Source of the DNA: Nocardioides sp. NBC_00368
GTDB taxonomy: Bacteria; Actinomycetota; Actinomycetes; Propionibacteriales; Nocardioidaceae
Length of the DNA: 64,000 bases
Direction: 5' to 3'
Assembly (NCBI RefSeq): GCF_036090055.1
Contig: NZ_CP107970.1
Span: forward strand, 436,501 to 500,500
The notes under the pieces are model-generated. The model had not been told where the DNA came from. It did no database searches and saw only the letters and a program-made list of their open reading frames with translations. Below are positions 8,913 to 15,766 of this stretch, piece by piece (the first letter of the stretch is position 1; every line of letters starts with the position of its first letter). The position numbers and the translations under genes are program-made.

Positions 8913-9608
8913 ATGTTCACACCGGTCGCCGTCCACACCGGGACACAACGTCTCGGCGGGGTGACGCGCCCGGGGGAGAGCTGGGCCTCGGCGGCGACGA
9001 GGATCGCCGGACGGCCTGCGTACGCCGTGGACCTCTCGGGGGAGGTGAAGGAGTTCTCCTCCGATCCGATGCCGGTGGTGGCGCTGCGGCCGATGACCCG
9101 CGGGGACCTTCCGCACCTGATCCGCTGGCTCAACGCCGAGCACGTGCACCGTTGGTACGCCGTCGACGGCGAGCCCACACCCGAGTGGGTGACGGAGAAC
9201 TACGGGCCCGACATCGATGGCAAGACACCCGTGACCTTCTGGGTCATCGAGGTCAACGGGCGCTCGGTCGGCTTCTGCCAGGACTACCGGATCAGCGACG
9301 AGCCCGACTACGCGCTGCTCACGCCCGACCCGGACGCGATCGGCTTCGACTACGCGATCGGGGAGCCGGCCTTCGTCGGCCGCGGGATCGGGCCGCGGAT
9401 GGCGTGGGTCTGGCTCACCTCGATCCCGCGCCGCTATCCCGGCGCGACGGCCTGCTTCGCCGCTCCCGACCACCGCAACGCCGCCTCGCTGCGGATGCTC
9501 GAGAAGGTGGGCTTCGAGCAGGGCACCTGGTTCGACGAGCTCCAGCCCGACGGTTCGACGACCACGATGGTCGGCTGCTCGCTCGATCTACGCCGCGTTC
9601 TCGGCTGA
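8913..9608 (+). CDS. GNAT family acetyltransferase
   Basis: A 231-residue protein. Residues about 55-225 form a GNAT domain of the AAC(6')/siderophore-acyltransferase type: LRPMTRGDLPHLIRWLNAEHVHRWY, acetyl-CoA loop FVGRGIGPRMAWVWL, and DHRNAASLRMLEKVGF. The acceptor could be an amine such as an aminoglycoside or a siderophore precursor; this cannot be decided from sequence. TAGCCT (8901-8906) lies 6 nt before the ATG, indicating a leaderless mRNA. The N-terminal 50 residues are not conserved, so a later start is possible. Confidence 0.78.
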   Translation: MFTPVAVHTGTQRLGGVTRPGESWASAATRIAGRPAYAVDLSGEVKEFSSDPMPVVALRPMTRGDLPHLIRWLNAEHVHRWYAVDGEPTPEWVTENYGPDIDGKTPVTFWVIEVNGRSVGFCQDYRISDEPDYALLTPDPDAIGFDYAIGEPAFVGRGIGPRMAWVWLTSIPRRYPGATACFAAPDHRNAASLRMLEKVGFEQGTWFDELQPDGSTTTMVGCSLDLRRVLG

Positions 9609-9647
9609 GCCGCCCCGTTCGATCGCTCGCGGGCCTATCGTCGTGGC

Positions 9648-10490
9648 ATGAGCCTCCTCGACGAGCTGCGACTTCCGGCCGGACCGGTGGACCTGCGGAA
9701 GTACGACACCAACTCCGCCCCCGGCGTCGGCGCCGACAAGGAGACCGGCAAGCAGGTGCTCGCCGAGCTCGGCCCGACGCTGATCGAGCTGCAGACCAAG
9801 CTGTTCGCCTCCAAGGAGAGCGACACCCCGAGGCGGGTGCTGCTCGTCCTGCAGGGGATGGACACCTCCGGCAAGGGCGGGGTGCTGAAGCACACCGTCG
9901 GGCTCGTCGACCCCGTCGGCGTGAAGATCACCAGCTTCAAGGCGCCGACCGAGGAGGAGCGGGCCCAGGACTTCCTGTGGCGGATCGAGAAGGCGGTGCC
10001 AGGCCTCGGCTATCTCGGTGTCTTCGACCGCTCGCACTACGAGGACGTGCTGATCGGACGCGTCCGCGCCCTCGCCGCCCCGGAGGAGGTCGAGCGGCGC
10101 TACGCCGCGATCAACGACTTCGAGAAGCGGCTGGCCGATGACGGCACCGTCATCCTCAAGTGCATGCTGCACATCTCGCCCAAGGAGCAGAAGAAGCGGC
10201 TGCTGGCGCGGCTCGAGGACCCGACGAAGCACTGGAAGTACAGCCCAGGAGACGTCGACGAGCGCCAGCTGTGGGAGAGCTACCAGGAGGCGTACGAGAT
10301 TGCGCTGGAGCGCACCAACACCGAGTACGCTCCGTGGTACCTCGTGCCGAGCGACAAGAAGTGGTATCGCAACCTGGCCATCGGCGAGCTGCTCCTGGAG
10401 ACCCTGGACGGGCTCGATCTCGACTGGCCCGCGCCCAGCTTCGACGTCGCCGAGGAGAAGAGACGACTGGAAGAGGACACCATCTCGTGA
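9648..10490 (+). CDS. ppk2: Polyphosphate kinase 2 family protein
   Basis: A 280-residue PPK2 with Walker A GMDTSGKGG (about residues 71-79), Walker B FDRSHYEDVL and the lid segment KCMLHISPKEQKKRLLARLEDPTKHWKYS. PPK2 enzymes transfer phosphate between polyphosphate and nucleoside mono- or diphosphates; the subclass is not certain. TATCGT (9636-9641) lies 6 nt before the ATG, a leaderless pattern. The stop overlaps the GTG of a HipA-like kinase gene by 4 nt, so the two are translationally coupled. Confidence 0.93.
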   Translation: MSLLDELRLPAGPVDLRKYDTNSAPGVGADKETGKQVLAELGPTLIELQTKLFASKESDTPRRVLLVLQGMDTSGKGGVLKHTVGLVDPVGVKITSFKAPTEEERAQDFLWRIEKAVPGLGYLGVFDRSHYEDVLIGRVRALAAPEEVERRYAAINDFEKRLADDGTVILKCMLHISPKEQKKRLLARLEDPTKHWKYSPGDVDERQLWESYQEAYEIALERTNTEYAPWYLVPSDKKWYRNLAIGELLLETLDGLDLDWPAPSFDVAEEKRRLEEDTIS

Positions 10491-11269
10491 CTTTGGAGAC
10501 GGTGCGGGTGACGCGGTATGTCACCCCGCTCCGGGAGGGCGGCAGCCTGCCCGGGATCGTGGAGGCCGATGACCTCGGCACCTATGTGTGCAAGTTCCGT
10601 GGCGCCGGGCAGGGGCTGCGGGTGCTGGTCGCGGAGGTGATCGTCACCGGCCTGTGCCGGGCGCTCGACATCCCGACCCCCGAACAGGTCGTGCTCGACC
10701 TGGACCCCGAGATCGCGCGCTACGAGGCCGACGAGGAGGTCCAGGACCTCCTCAACGTGAGCGCCGGCCTCAACCTCGGCATCGACTTCCTGGCGGGTGC
10801 GTTCGGCTACGACGCCGCCTACTCGCCCGAGCCGGCGCTGGCGGGGCGGATCCTGTGGATGGATGCGCTGATCGCCAACGTCGACCGCTCCTGGCGCAAT
10901 CCCAACATGCTGCTGTGGAACGGTGCGCTCTACGTCATCGACCACGGCGCCTCGCTCTACTTCCACCACGTCTGGCCCGGCGGGGGCGGCGACCCGGCGC
11001 GCTACGCGGCGCAGCCCTTCGACACCTCCGAGCACATCCTGCGCGCCTTCGGCGCCGAGGCGCTCGCCCAGAACGAGGACCTCGCCGCTCGCCTCGACGA
11101 CGCGGTGCTGGAGAAGGTGCTCGCCGACGTACCCGACGAGTGGCTCGAGCCGGTCCCCGGCTACGACACCGCGGAGTCGCTGCGCGAACGCTACGTCGCG
11201 TTCCTGCGTGCCCGCCTCGACGGCGGGCGCCCGTGGCTGCCCGCGGCCGAACCCTCCCAGGGGGCGTGA
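10487..11269 (+). CDS. HipA-like protein kinase
   Basis: A 260-residue protein of the compact HipA-like kinase family. Visible motifs are the ATP-lysine strand YVCKFRGAGQG, the catalytic NVDRSWRNPN and the metal-binding IDHGASLYF. It lacks the N-terminal HipB-binding domain of classical HipA, and no HipB-type HTH gene is adjacent. The GTG start overlaps the ppk2 stop (GTGA), and its own stop overlaps the next ATG by one base. Such kinases are found paired with DUF3037 proteins, as here. The target is unknown. Confidence 0.82.
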   Translation: MTLETVRVTRYVTPLREGGSLPGIVEADDLGTYVCKFRGAGQGLRVLVAEVIVTGLCRALDIPTPEQVVLDLDPEIARYEADEEVQDLLNVSAGLNLGIDFLAGAFGYDAAYSPEPALAGRILWMDALIANVDRSWRNPNMLLWNGALYVIDHGASLYFHHVWPGGGGDPARYAAQPFDTSEHILRAFGAEALAQNEDLAARLDDAVLEKVLADVPDEWLEPVPGYDTAESLRERYVAFLRARLDGGRPWLPAAEPSQGA

Positions 11270-11679
11270 TGGACGCCTACCAGTACGTCGTGCTCCGCTG
11301 CGTACCCCGGCCCGAGCGCGAGGAGTTCCTCAACGTCGGCGTCGTCCTCTACTGCCCCGAGCAGAAGTTCCTCGCCGCCCGGTGGACGCTCGACGAGCAG
11401 CGCCTCGCCACGTTCGCCCCGCGCCTCGACCTCTCCCTGGTCCGGGCGGCCCTGGAGTCGGTCGACCTGATCTGCGCCGGCGCGGCTCACGCCGGCTTCG
11501 GCGCGGGCGTCCGGGCCACGGCGTACGGCAACCGGGCACTCTCGGACAACGAGTCGGCCCGCTTCGGCCTCCTCAAGGCCCCGAAGAGCACCGTCCTGCA
11601 GCCCGGACCCGTCCACGGTGGCGTGACCACCGACGCCGCCGCCGAGCTCGACCGCATCTTCGCCCACCAGATCGCCTGA
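11269..11679 (+). CDS. DUF3037 protein
   Basis: A 136-residue protein beginning MDAYQYVVLRCVPRPEREEFLNVGV, the typical DUF3037 opening, with an LSLVRAALESVD helix in the middle. It has no known catalytic motif. Its tight coupling to the HipA-like kinase gene (TGATG overlap) suggests the two proteins act together, perhaps as regulator and kinase. A GTG one codon upstream is an alternative start. Confidence 0.82.
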   Translation: MDAYQYVVLRCVPRPEREEFLNVGVVLYCPEQKFLAARWTLDEQRLATFAPRLDLSLVRAALESVDLICAGAAHAGFGAGVRATAYGNRALSDNESARFGLLKAPKSTVLQPGPVHGGVTTDAAAELDRIFAHQIA

Positions 11680-11682
11680 CAG

Positions 11683-11745
11683 CCGAGACCGCAGTTCTGG
11701 CGGCCGAGAATGTAGTTGTGGGCGACGAAACCACAGTTTCGTCGC
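11683..11745 (+). repeat. 21-bp periodic repeat in 3' region of DUF3037 gene
   Basis: Units CCGAGACCGCAGTTCTGGCGG (11683-11703), a related 21-mer beginning CCGAGAATGTAG (11704-11724) and a degenerate third unit beginning ACGAAACCACAG. The phase and the CCGAGAC start match the array near 43.1 kb. The units read in the sense direction of the upstream gene. Confidence 0.5.
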
Positions 11746-11755
11746 CCACAACTAC
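11712..11755. terminator. Bidirectional hairpin between convergent genes
   Basis: Perfect 20-bp inverted repeat (11712-11731 and 11736-11755) with the 4-nt loop CACA, ending in CTACTTATT on the plus strand. It separates the convergent DUF3037 and sirohydrochlorin chelatase genes. Confidence 0.75.
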
Positions 11756-11769
11756 TTATTCGGCAGAGG

Positions 11770-12513
11770 TCAGACCGGGACGAGCTCCACGGCGCCGACG
11801 GCGTAGCGGGCCAGGATGGTGCGGGCGACCTCGGGGTGGGCGCCCATCGGGTCGCTGACCGCGACGGCGCCGGCCTCGAGCGCGAGCTCCTTGGCCCGGT
11901 CGGGCAGCTGCCCGGGAGCCAGGAAGAGCATGCCGACCGCGATGTGGCGGCGGCCCTCGGCGCGGAAGGCGCGGACGGCCTCGCCGGTGGCGGGCGGAGC
12001 AGCCGAGGCGTACGCAGCCACGACCGGCAGCTTGTGGTGGGCACCCCAGATCCGGGCCAGGCGAGCCACGGACTGGTTGGCCAGCGAGTCCGAGGAGCCG
12101 GCGGCGGCCAGGACGAGGGCGTCGAGCTCGCGCACCCGGGCGGCCTTCAGCGACGCCCGCAGGCGCTCGTCGAGCACCTGCAGGAAGACGCTCTCGAGGC
12201 CGAGGATCGCGCTGGTGTGGATCCGCAGGCCGGCGTGGCGGGCGGTGGCCTCGGCGATGACCGAGGGTACGTCGACGCGGGCGTGGAACGCCTCGGTCAG
12301 CAGGAGCGGCACGACGACGATCTCGTCGTGGCCGGCCTTGACCAGCTTGTCGATGACGGCCTGGAAACGCGGCCGGGAGTGGTCGAGGAAGGCGGCTTCG
12401 ATGCGGAGGTCGGGGCGCAGGGCGCGTACCTCGGCCACGAGGGCGTTGATGGTCGCGGCGGACTGCGGATCGCGGCTGCCGTGAGCCAGGGCTACCAGAG
12501 CGGGAGCTGCCAT
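11770..12513 (-). CDS. Sirohydrochlorin chelatase (CbiX/SirB-type)
   Basis: A 247-residue chelatase. It opens ALVALAHGSRDPQSAATI, where the His in HGSRDP is the usual metal-binding residue. Two homologous halves follow, as in class II chelatases (LTEAFHARVDVPSVI in the first; VGMLFLAPGQLPDRA in the second, where the second His is not obvious). It should insert Fe into sirohydrochlorin to make siroheme for the sulfite reductase of this operon. The ATG at 12513 has GAAGGA about 8 nt upstream; an ATG at 12522 is the alternative. It is the last gene of the sulfur operon. Confidence 0.85.
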   Translation of the reverse strand: MAAPALVALAHGSRDPQSAATINALVAEVRALRPDLRIEAAFLDHSRPRFQAVIDKLVKAGHDEIVVVPLLLTEAFHARVDVPSVIAEATARHAGLRIHTSAILGLESVFLQVLDERLRASLKAARVRELDALVLAAAGSSDSLANQSVARLARIWGAHHKLPVVAAYASAAPPATGEAVRAFRAEGRRHIAVGMLFLAPGQLPDRAKELALEAGAVAVSDPMGAHPEVARTILARYAVGAVELVPV

Positions 12514-12589
12514 TGTCTTCATCCTTCGGGTGTTGCAGGGAAAGTCGGAAAGTCTGTGTTTGTTCGCGCCCTTCGGGCGGCGCTGCCGG

Positions 12590-13333
12590 TCAGGCGTGGA
12601 TGCCGCACTCGGTCTTGCCGGTGCCGGCCCATCGCCCGCTGCGCGGGTCCTCGCCGGGGGCGACCCGGCGGGTGCACGGCGCGCAGCCGATGGAGGGATA
12701 CCCGTCATAGACGAGCGGGTTCACGAGCACTCCGTTGTCCTCGATGTATCGCTCGACCTGCTCGTCGGACCATCGCGCCATCGGCGAGACCTTGACCTTC
12801 TGGCGTTTGGCGTCCCAGCCGATGACCGGGGCGATGACCCGGTTCTTCGTCTCCGCACGGCGCAGGCCGGTGGCCCAGGCGTCGTAGGAGGCGAGCGAGT
12901 CGGCCAGGGGCTTGACCTTGCGCAGTGCGCAGCACAGGTCGGGGTCGGTCCGGTAGAGGTCCTTGCCGTACTCCGCGTCCTGCTCCGCGACGCTCTGCAC
13001 AGGGGTGATCGTCAGCAGGTTGACCGGCATCGTCGCCGCGACCGCGTCGCGGGTGCCGATCGTCTCGATGAAGTGGTAGCCGGTGTCGAGGAAGACCACG
13101 TCGATCCCGGGCACGACCTTCGAGGCGAGATGCGCCAGGACCGCGTCACCCATCGAGGACGTGATCGCGAACCGCTCGCCGAAGGTGGCGGCGGCCCACT
13201 CGATGATCGTCTCGGCCGGGGCGAGCTCGAGCTCGGCTCCCCAGTGGGAGACGATCTCGCGCAGCTCCTCGGGCGTACGTCCCTCGGTGTCCACCGCGCG
13301 GTTGGCCCGGGCGGCTGCTGTGCTGACGCTCAT
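12590..13333 (-). CDS. cysH: Phosphoadenylyl/adenylyl-sulfate reductase
   Basis: A 247-residue CysH. It has the PP-loop segment AITSSMGDAVLAHLA, the nucleotide region DTGYHFIET, and the cysteine pairs DLCCALRKVKPL and GCAPCTR, which bind a 4Fe-4S cluster and mark the APS-reducing type common in actinobacteria. The catalytic C-terminal Cys is in KTECGIH. It makes sulfite for the downstream sulfite reductase step. The ATG overlaps a 27-codon mini-ORF by ATGA and has ACGGAGG upstream inside that cassette. Confidence 0.93.
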   Translation of the reverse strand: MSVSTAAARANRAVDTEGRTPEELREIVSHWGAELELAPAETIIEWAAATFGERFAITSSMGDAVLAHLASKVVPGIDVVFLDTGYHFIETIGTRDAVAATMPVNLLTITPVQSVAEQDAEYGKDLYRTDPDLCCALRKVKPLADSLASYDAWATGLRRAETKNRVIAPVIGWDAKRQKVKVSPMARWSDEQVERYIEDNGVLVNPLVYDGYPSIGCAPCTRRVAPGEDPRSGRWAGTGKTECGIHA

Positions 13334-13413
13334 GCCGCCACCTCCGTAACGGAATGCGAAGAATACGGAACCGGCGGCCTGAGGCCCATTGTCGCTCGCT
13401 TGCGCTCGCTCAT
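13330..13413 (-). repeat. 84-bp mini-ORF/RBS cassette, copy A
   Basis: A 27-codon frame (begins MSERKRATMGLRPP) starts in an ATGA overlap with the zinc-ribbon gene and ends in an ATGA overlap with cysH. Copy B at 17214-17297 has the same length and about 80% base identity. Both contain GGCCTCAGGCC and end with ACGGAGG(T/C)GGCGGC before the next ATG. It has GAAGGAGG upstream, so translation is plausible. It may be a mobile translational-coupling element rather than a functional peptide. Confidence 0.6.
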
Positions 13414-13580
13414 GCGTGCGCCTCCTTCGTGACGGTCCGAGAGATCTGTCCCAACGACTTCAGCTGGAAGGCCCGCAGGCAGGCGCGGCACTCCCAGGAC
13501 CCGTGCGTCGCCTCGTGCGGCCACAGGTCGGTCTCCCCGCAGAAGGGGCAGTGGAACGGGGTGCCGGCGCGCTCGCTCAT
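13410..13580 (-). CDS. Small zinc-ribbon protein of the sulfur operon
   Basis: A 56-residue protein with two CxxC pairs (HCPFCGETDLW and ECRACLRAF) making a zinc ribbon, followed by LKSLGQISRTV. It overlaps the sulfite reductase stop by ATGA and lies between that gene and cysH. Small conserved proteins occupy this position in other actinobacterial sulfite reductase/cysH loci. The function is unknown; an accessory role in sulfur assimilation is inferred from position. Confidence 0.75.
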   Translation of the reverse strand: MSERAGTPFHCPFCGETDLWPHEATHGSWECRACLRAFQLKSLGQISRTVTKEAHA

Positions 13581-15301
13581 GCGGGCACCTCCGTGAGGGT
13601 CTTCTCGCCGCGCAGCAGCACCTCGTCGGCGCGTGCGGTCCAAGCCGAGAACGTCTCGCCCTCGGTCCGGTCGGCCAGGTAGTTGACCACCAGCGCGGAG
13701 ATGTAGTCGTCGAGCCCGGCCGAGGTGACCTTGTGGGCCCGCAGCTTGCGGCCGAAGTTGGCGGTCAGACCGGTCGCGCCGCCCAGGTGCACCTGGAAGC
13801 CCTCGACCTGGTTGCCGTCGTCGTCGAGGACCAGCTGGCCCTTGAGCCCGATGTCGGCGACCTGGGTGCGGGCGCAGGCGTTGGGGCAGCCGTTGACGTT
13901 GACGGTGATGGAGGCGTCGAGCTCGGGGAACCGCGACTCGAGCGAGGCGATCAGGTCGCGGGCGCGGTCCTTGGTGTCCACGATCGCGAGCTTGCAGAAC
14001 TCGATGCCGGTGCAGGCCATCGTGTTCTGCCGCCAGTTGGAGGGCCGGGCCGAGAAGCCGATGGCGTCGAGCTCGGTGACCAGGTCCTCGACCACCTCCG
14101 GGGAGACCCCGATCAGCACGATCTTCTGGTACGGAGTGAGCCGGGCGCCCTCGACGGCGAACTTCTCCATGACGCCGGCGAGCTCGACCAGGTGGGTGCC
14201 GGAGATGCGGCCGGCGATCGGGGCCAGCCCGACGTACTTCTTGCCGTCCTTCTGGTCGTGGATGCCGACGTGGTCGCGGTGGCCCAGCGGCGACTCGGGG
14301 GAGGGGTTGGAGACCAGCTCGCGGTCGAGGTACTCGTTCTCGAGCACCTCGCGGAACTTCTCCTTGCCCCAGTCGGCGACGAGGAACTTCAGCCGCGCCC
14401 GCGAGCGCAGCCGGCGGTAGCCGTAGTCGCGGAAGATGCCGGCGACTCCGGCCCACACGTCGGCGACCTCCTCGAGCGGCACCCACACGCCGAGCTTCTC
14501 GGCCAGGCGCGGGTTGGTGGACAGGCCGCCACCGACCCAGACGTCGAAGCCGGGGCCGTACTCGGGGTGGACGGTGCCGACGAAGGCGATGTCATTGATC
14601 TCGGGCGCCACGTCGTGGGAGGGGTGGCCGGTCAGCGCGGTCTTGAACTTGCGCGGGAAGTTCGAGAAGGCGGGGTCGCCCAGGTAGCGCGACTCGATCT
14701 CGCGCAGCGCCGAGGTGCCGTCGATGATCTCGTCGGCGGCGACGCCGGCGACCGGCGAGCCGAGGAACGGACGCGGCGAGTCGCCGCAGGCCTCGGTCGA
14801 GTGCAGCCCGACCTCCTCCAGGCGCGACCAGATCTCCGGGACGTTCTCGATCTCGATCCAGTGGTACTGGATGTTCTCGCGGTCGGTGATGTCGGCGGTG
14901 TCCCGGGCGAAGTCGACGCCGATCTGACCGAGGGTGCGCACCGCGGCGGGGGAGAGGAGCTTGCCGTCGGAGCGGACCCGCATCATGAAGTAGCGGTCGT
15001 CGAGCTCCTCTTCCTCGAGGATGGCGGTCTTGCCGCCGTCGATCCCGGGCTTGCGCTGGGTGTAGAGACCGAACCAGCGGAAGCGGCCGCGCATGTCGGC
15101 CGGGTCGATCGAGTCGAACCCACGCTTGGAATAGGTGTAGAGGATCCGGTCGCGAACGTTGAGCGGGTCGTCGTTCTTCTTCGACTCCTCGTTCTTGTTC
15201 AGCGGCTCGGTGTAGCCGAGGGCCCACTGACCCTCGCCCTTCTTGGGTCGGGGGATCTCGGTCCGGGTGGCGCGCTTGGCCTGAAACCGGTTGTCGCTCA
15301 T
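13577..15301 (-). CDS. sir: Ferredoxin-dependent sulfite reductase (nitrite/sulfite reductase family)
   Basis: A 574-residue siroheme enzyme. The 4Fe-4S/siroheme ligands are in TACTGIEFCKLA and NVNGCPNACART near the C-terminus; the two ferredoxin-like repeats include YFMMRVRSDGKLL and the NIQYHWIEIENVPEIW segment. The family includes nitrite reductases, but the operon with cysH and a sirohydrochlorin chelatase points to sulfite reduction to sulfide. The ATG at 15301 gives the usual N-terminus MSDNRFQAKRATRTEIPRPK; the Shine-Dalgarno sequence is weak. A cysteine-type leader peptide precedes the gene by 127 bp. Confidence 0.93.
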   Translation of the reverse strand: MSDNRFQAKRATRTEIPRPKKGEGQWALGYTEPLNKNEESKKNDDPLNVRDRILYTYSKRGFDSIDPADMRGRFRWFGLYTQRKPGIDGGKTAILEEEELDDRYFMMRVRSDGKLLSPAAVRTLGQIGVDFARDTADITDRENIQYHWIEIENVPEIWSRLEEVGLHSTEACGDSPRPFLGSPVAGVAADEIIDGTSALREIESRYLGDPAFSNFPRKFKTALTGHPSHDVAPEINDIAFVGTVHPEYGPGFDVWVGGGLSTNPRLAEKLGVWVPLEEVADVWAGVAGIFRDYGYRRLRSRARLKFLVADWGKEKFREVLENEYLDRELVSNPSPESPLGHRDHVGIHDQKDGKKYVGLAPIAGRISGTHLVELAGVMEKFAVEGARLTPYQKIVLIGVSPEVVEDLVTELDAIGFSARPSNWRQNTMACTGIEFCKLAIVDTKDRARDLIASLESRFPELDASITVNVNGCPNACARTQVADIGLKGQLVLDDDGNQVEGFQVHLGGATGLTANFGRKLRAHKVTSAGLDDYISALVVNYLADRTEGETFSAWTARADEVLLRGEKTLTEVPA

Positions 15302-15428
15302 GTCAGAGAAACCTTTGCGTCGGTCGTGGACGCACGGCGGAGCAGGGACGTGCTCGCGGCGGGCGCCCGGGATGTCTGTCGGGCGGCGGGCCAGCGGCTC
15401 GACGCGGGGGGATGCGGAGCGCTGGGCG

Positions 15429-15518
15429 TCAGTGGCGCCAACAGATCGAGCTGCGGATGCGGCAATAGTCCACGTGGCGTCGAACCACGAGGTGCGCATG
15501 TGTTGCAGCAGTGACCAT
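15429..15518 (-). CDS. Cysteine-type attenuation leader peptide upstream of sulfite reductase
   Basis: A 29-codon ORF whose core HLVVRRHVDYCRIRSSIC matches the actinobacterial putative leader peptide pattern LVxRxHVDxxRxxSxxC, known from upstream regions of sulfur genes. It ends WRH and stops 127 bp before sir. A possible promoter (TTGCGT 15550-15555, 17 bp, TGAGAC 15527-15532) places the start 8 nt before the ATG, so the transcript may be leaderless. Translation stalling at the Cys codons could control the operon; this is inferred from the family. Confidence 0.65.
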   Translation of the reverse strand: MVTAATHAHLVVRRHVDYCRIRSSICWRH

Positions 15519-15569
15519 GTCAAGGAGTCTCAGGGAGCGGACGGCCTCCACGCAATCTGGAATCCCGAT

Positions 15570-15600
15570 ATATGAGACATCCGTCCGTTATGTGGGACAT
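15570..15600 (-). promoter_or_regulatory. Direct repeat upstream of the sulfur operon
   Basis: On the minus strand ATGTCCCACAT (15590-15600) and ATGTCTCATAT (15570-15580) agree at 9 of 11 bases with starts exactly 20 bp apart, two helical turns. They lie about 15-45 bp upstream of the predicted -35 box of the leader/sir transcript and could bind an activator. The regulator is not identified. Confidence 0.35.
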
Positions 15601-15766
15601 TCCCGCTCGTCCACGCGGGCGGTGTGGCCGAGGTCACCATCTGGTCACGGTCTCTTAACTCGGTTGAGTGGCATCTCATTCCCGCGGGCGGTGATAGGGG
15701 ACGTACGCAACCCACCGGGCGACCACGATGCTGCTCTCGTCCGCGCGGCTGACTACGCTGTGACCC

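Noticed and set aside
13577..15301. Assimilatory nitrite reductase
   Set aside because: The family is shared, but the operon contains cysH, a sirohydrochlorin chelatase and a Cys-type leader peptide and no nitrate genes, so sulfite reductase is the better call.
15302..15523. N-terminal extension of sulfite reductase starting at TTG 15523
   Set aside because: The added 74 residues have no resemblance to the family N-terminus, whereas the ATG at 15301 gives the usual start; the upstream region is better explained by the leader peptide.
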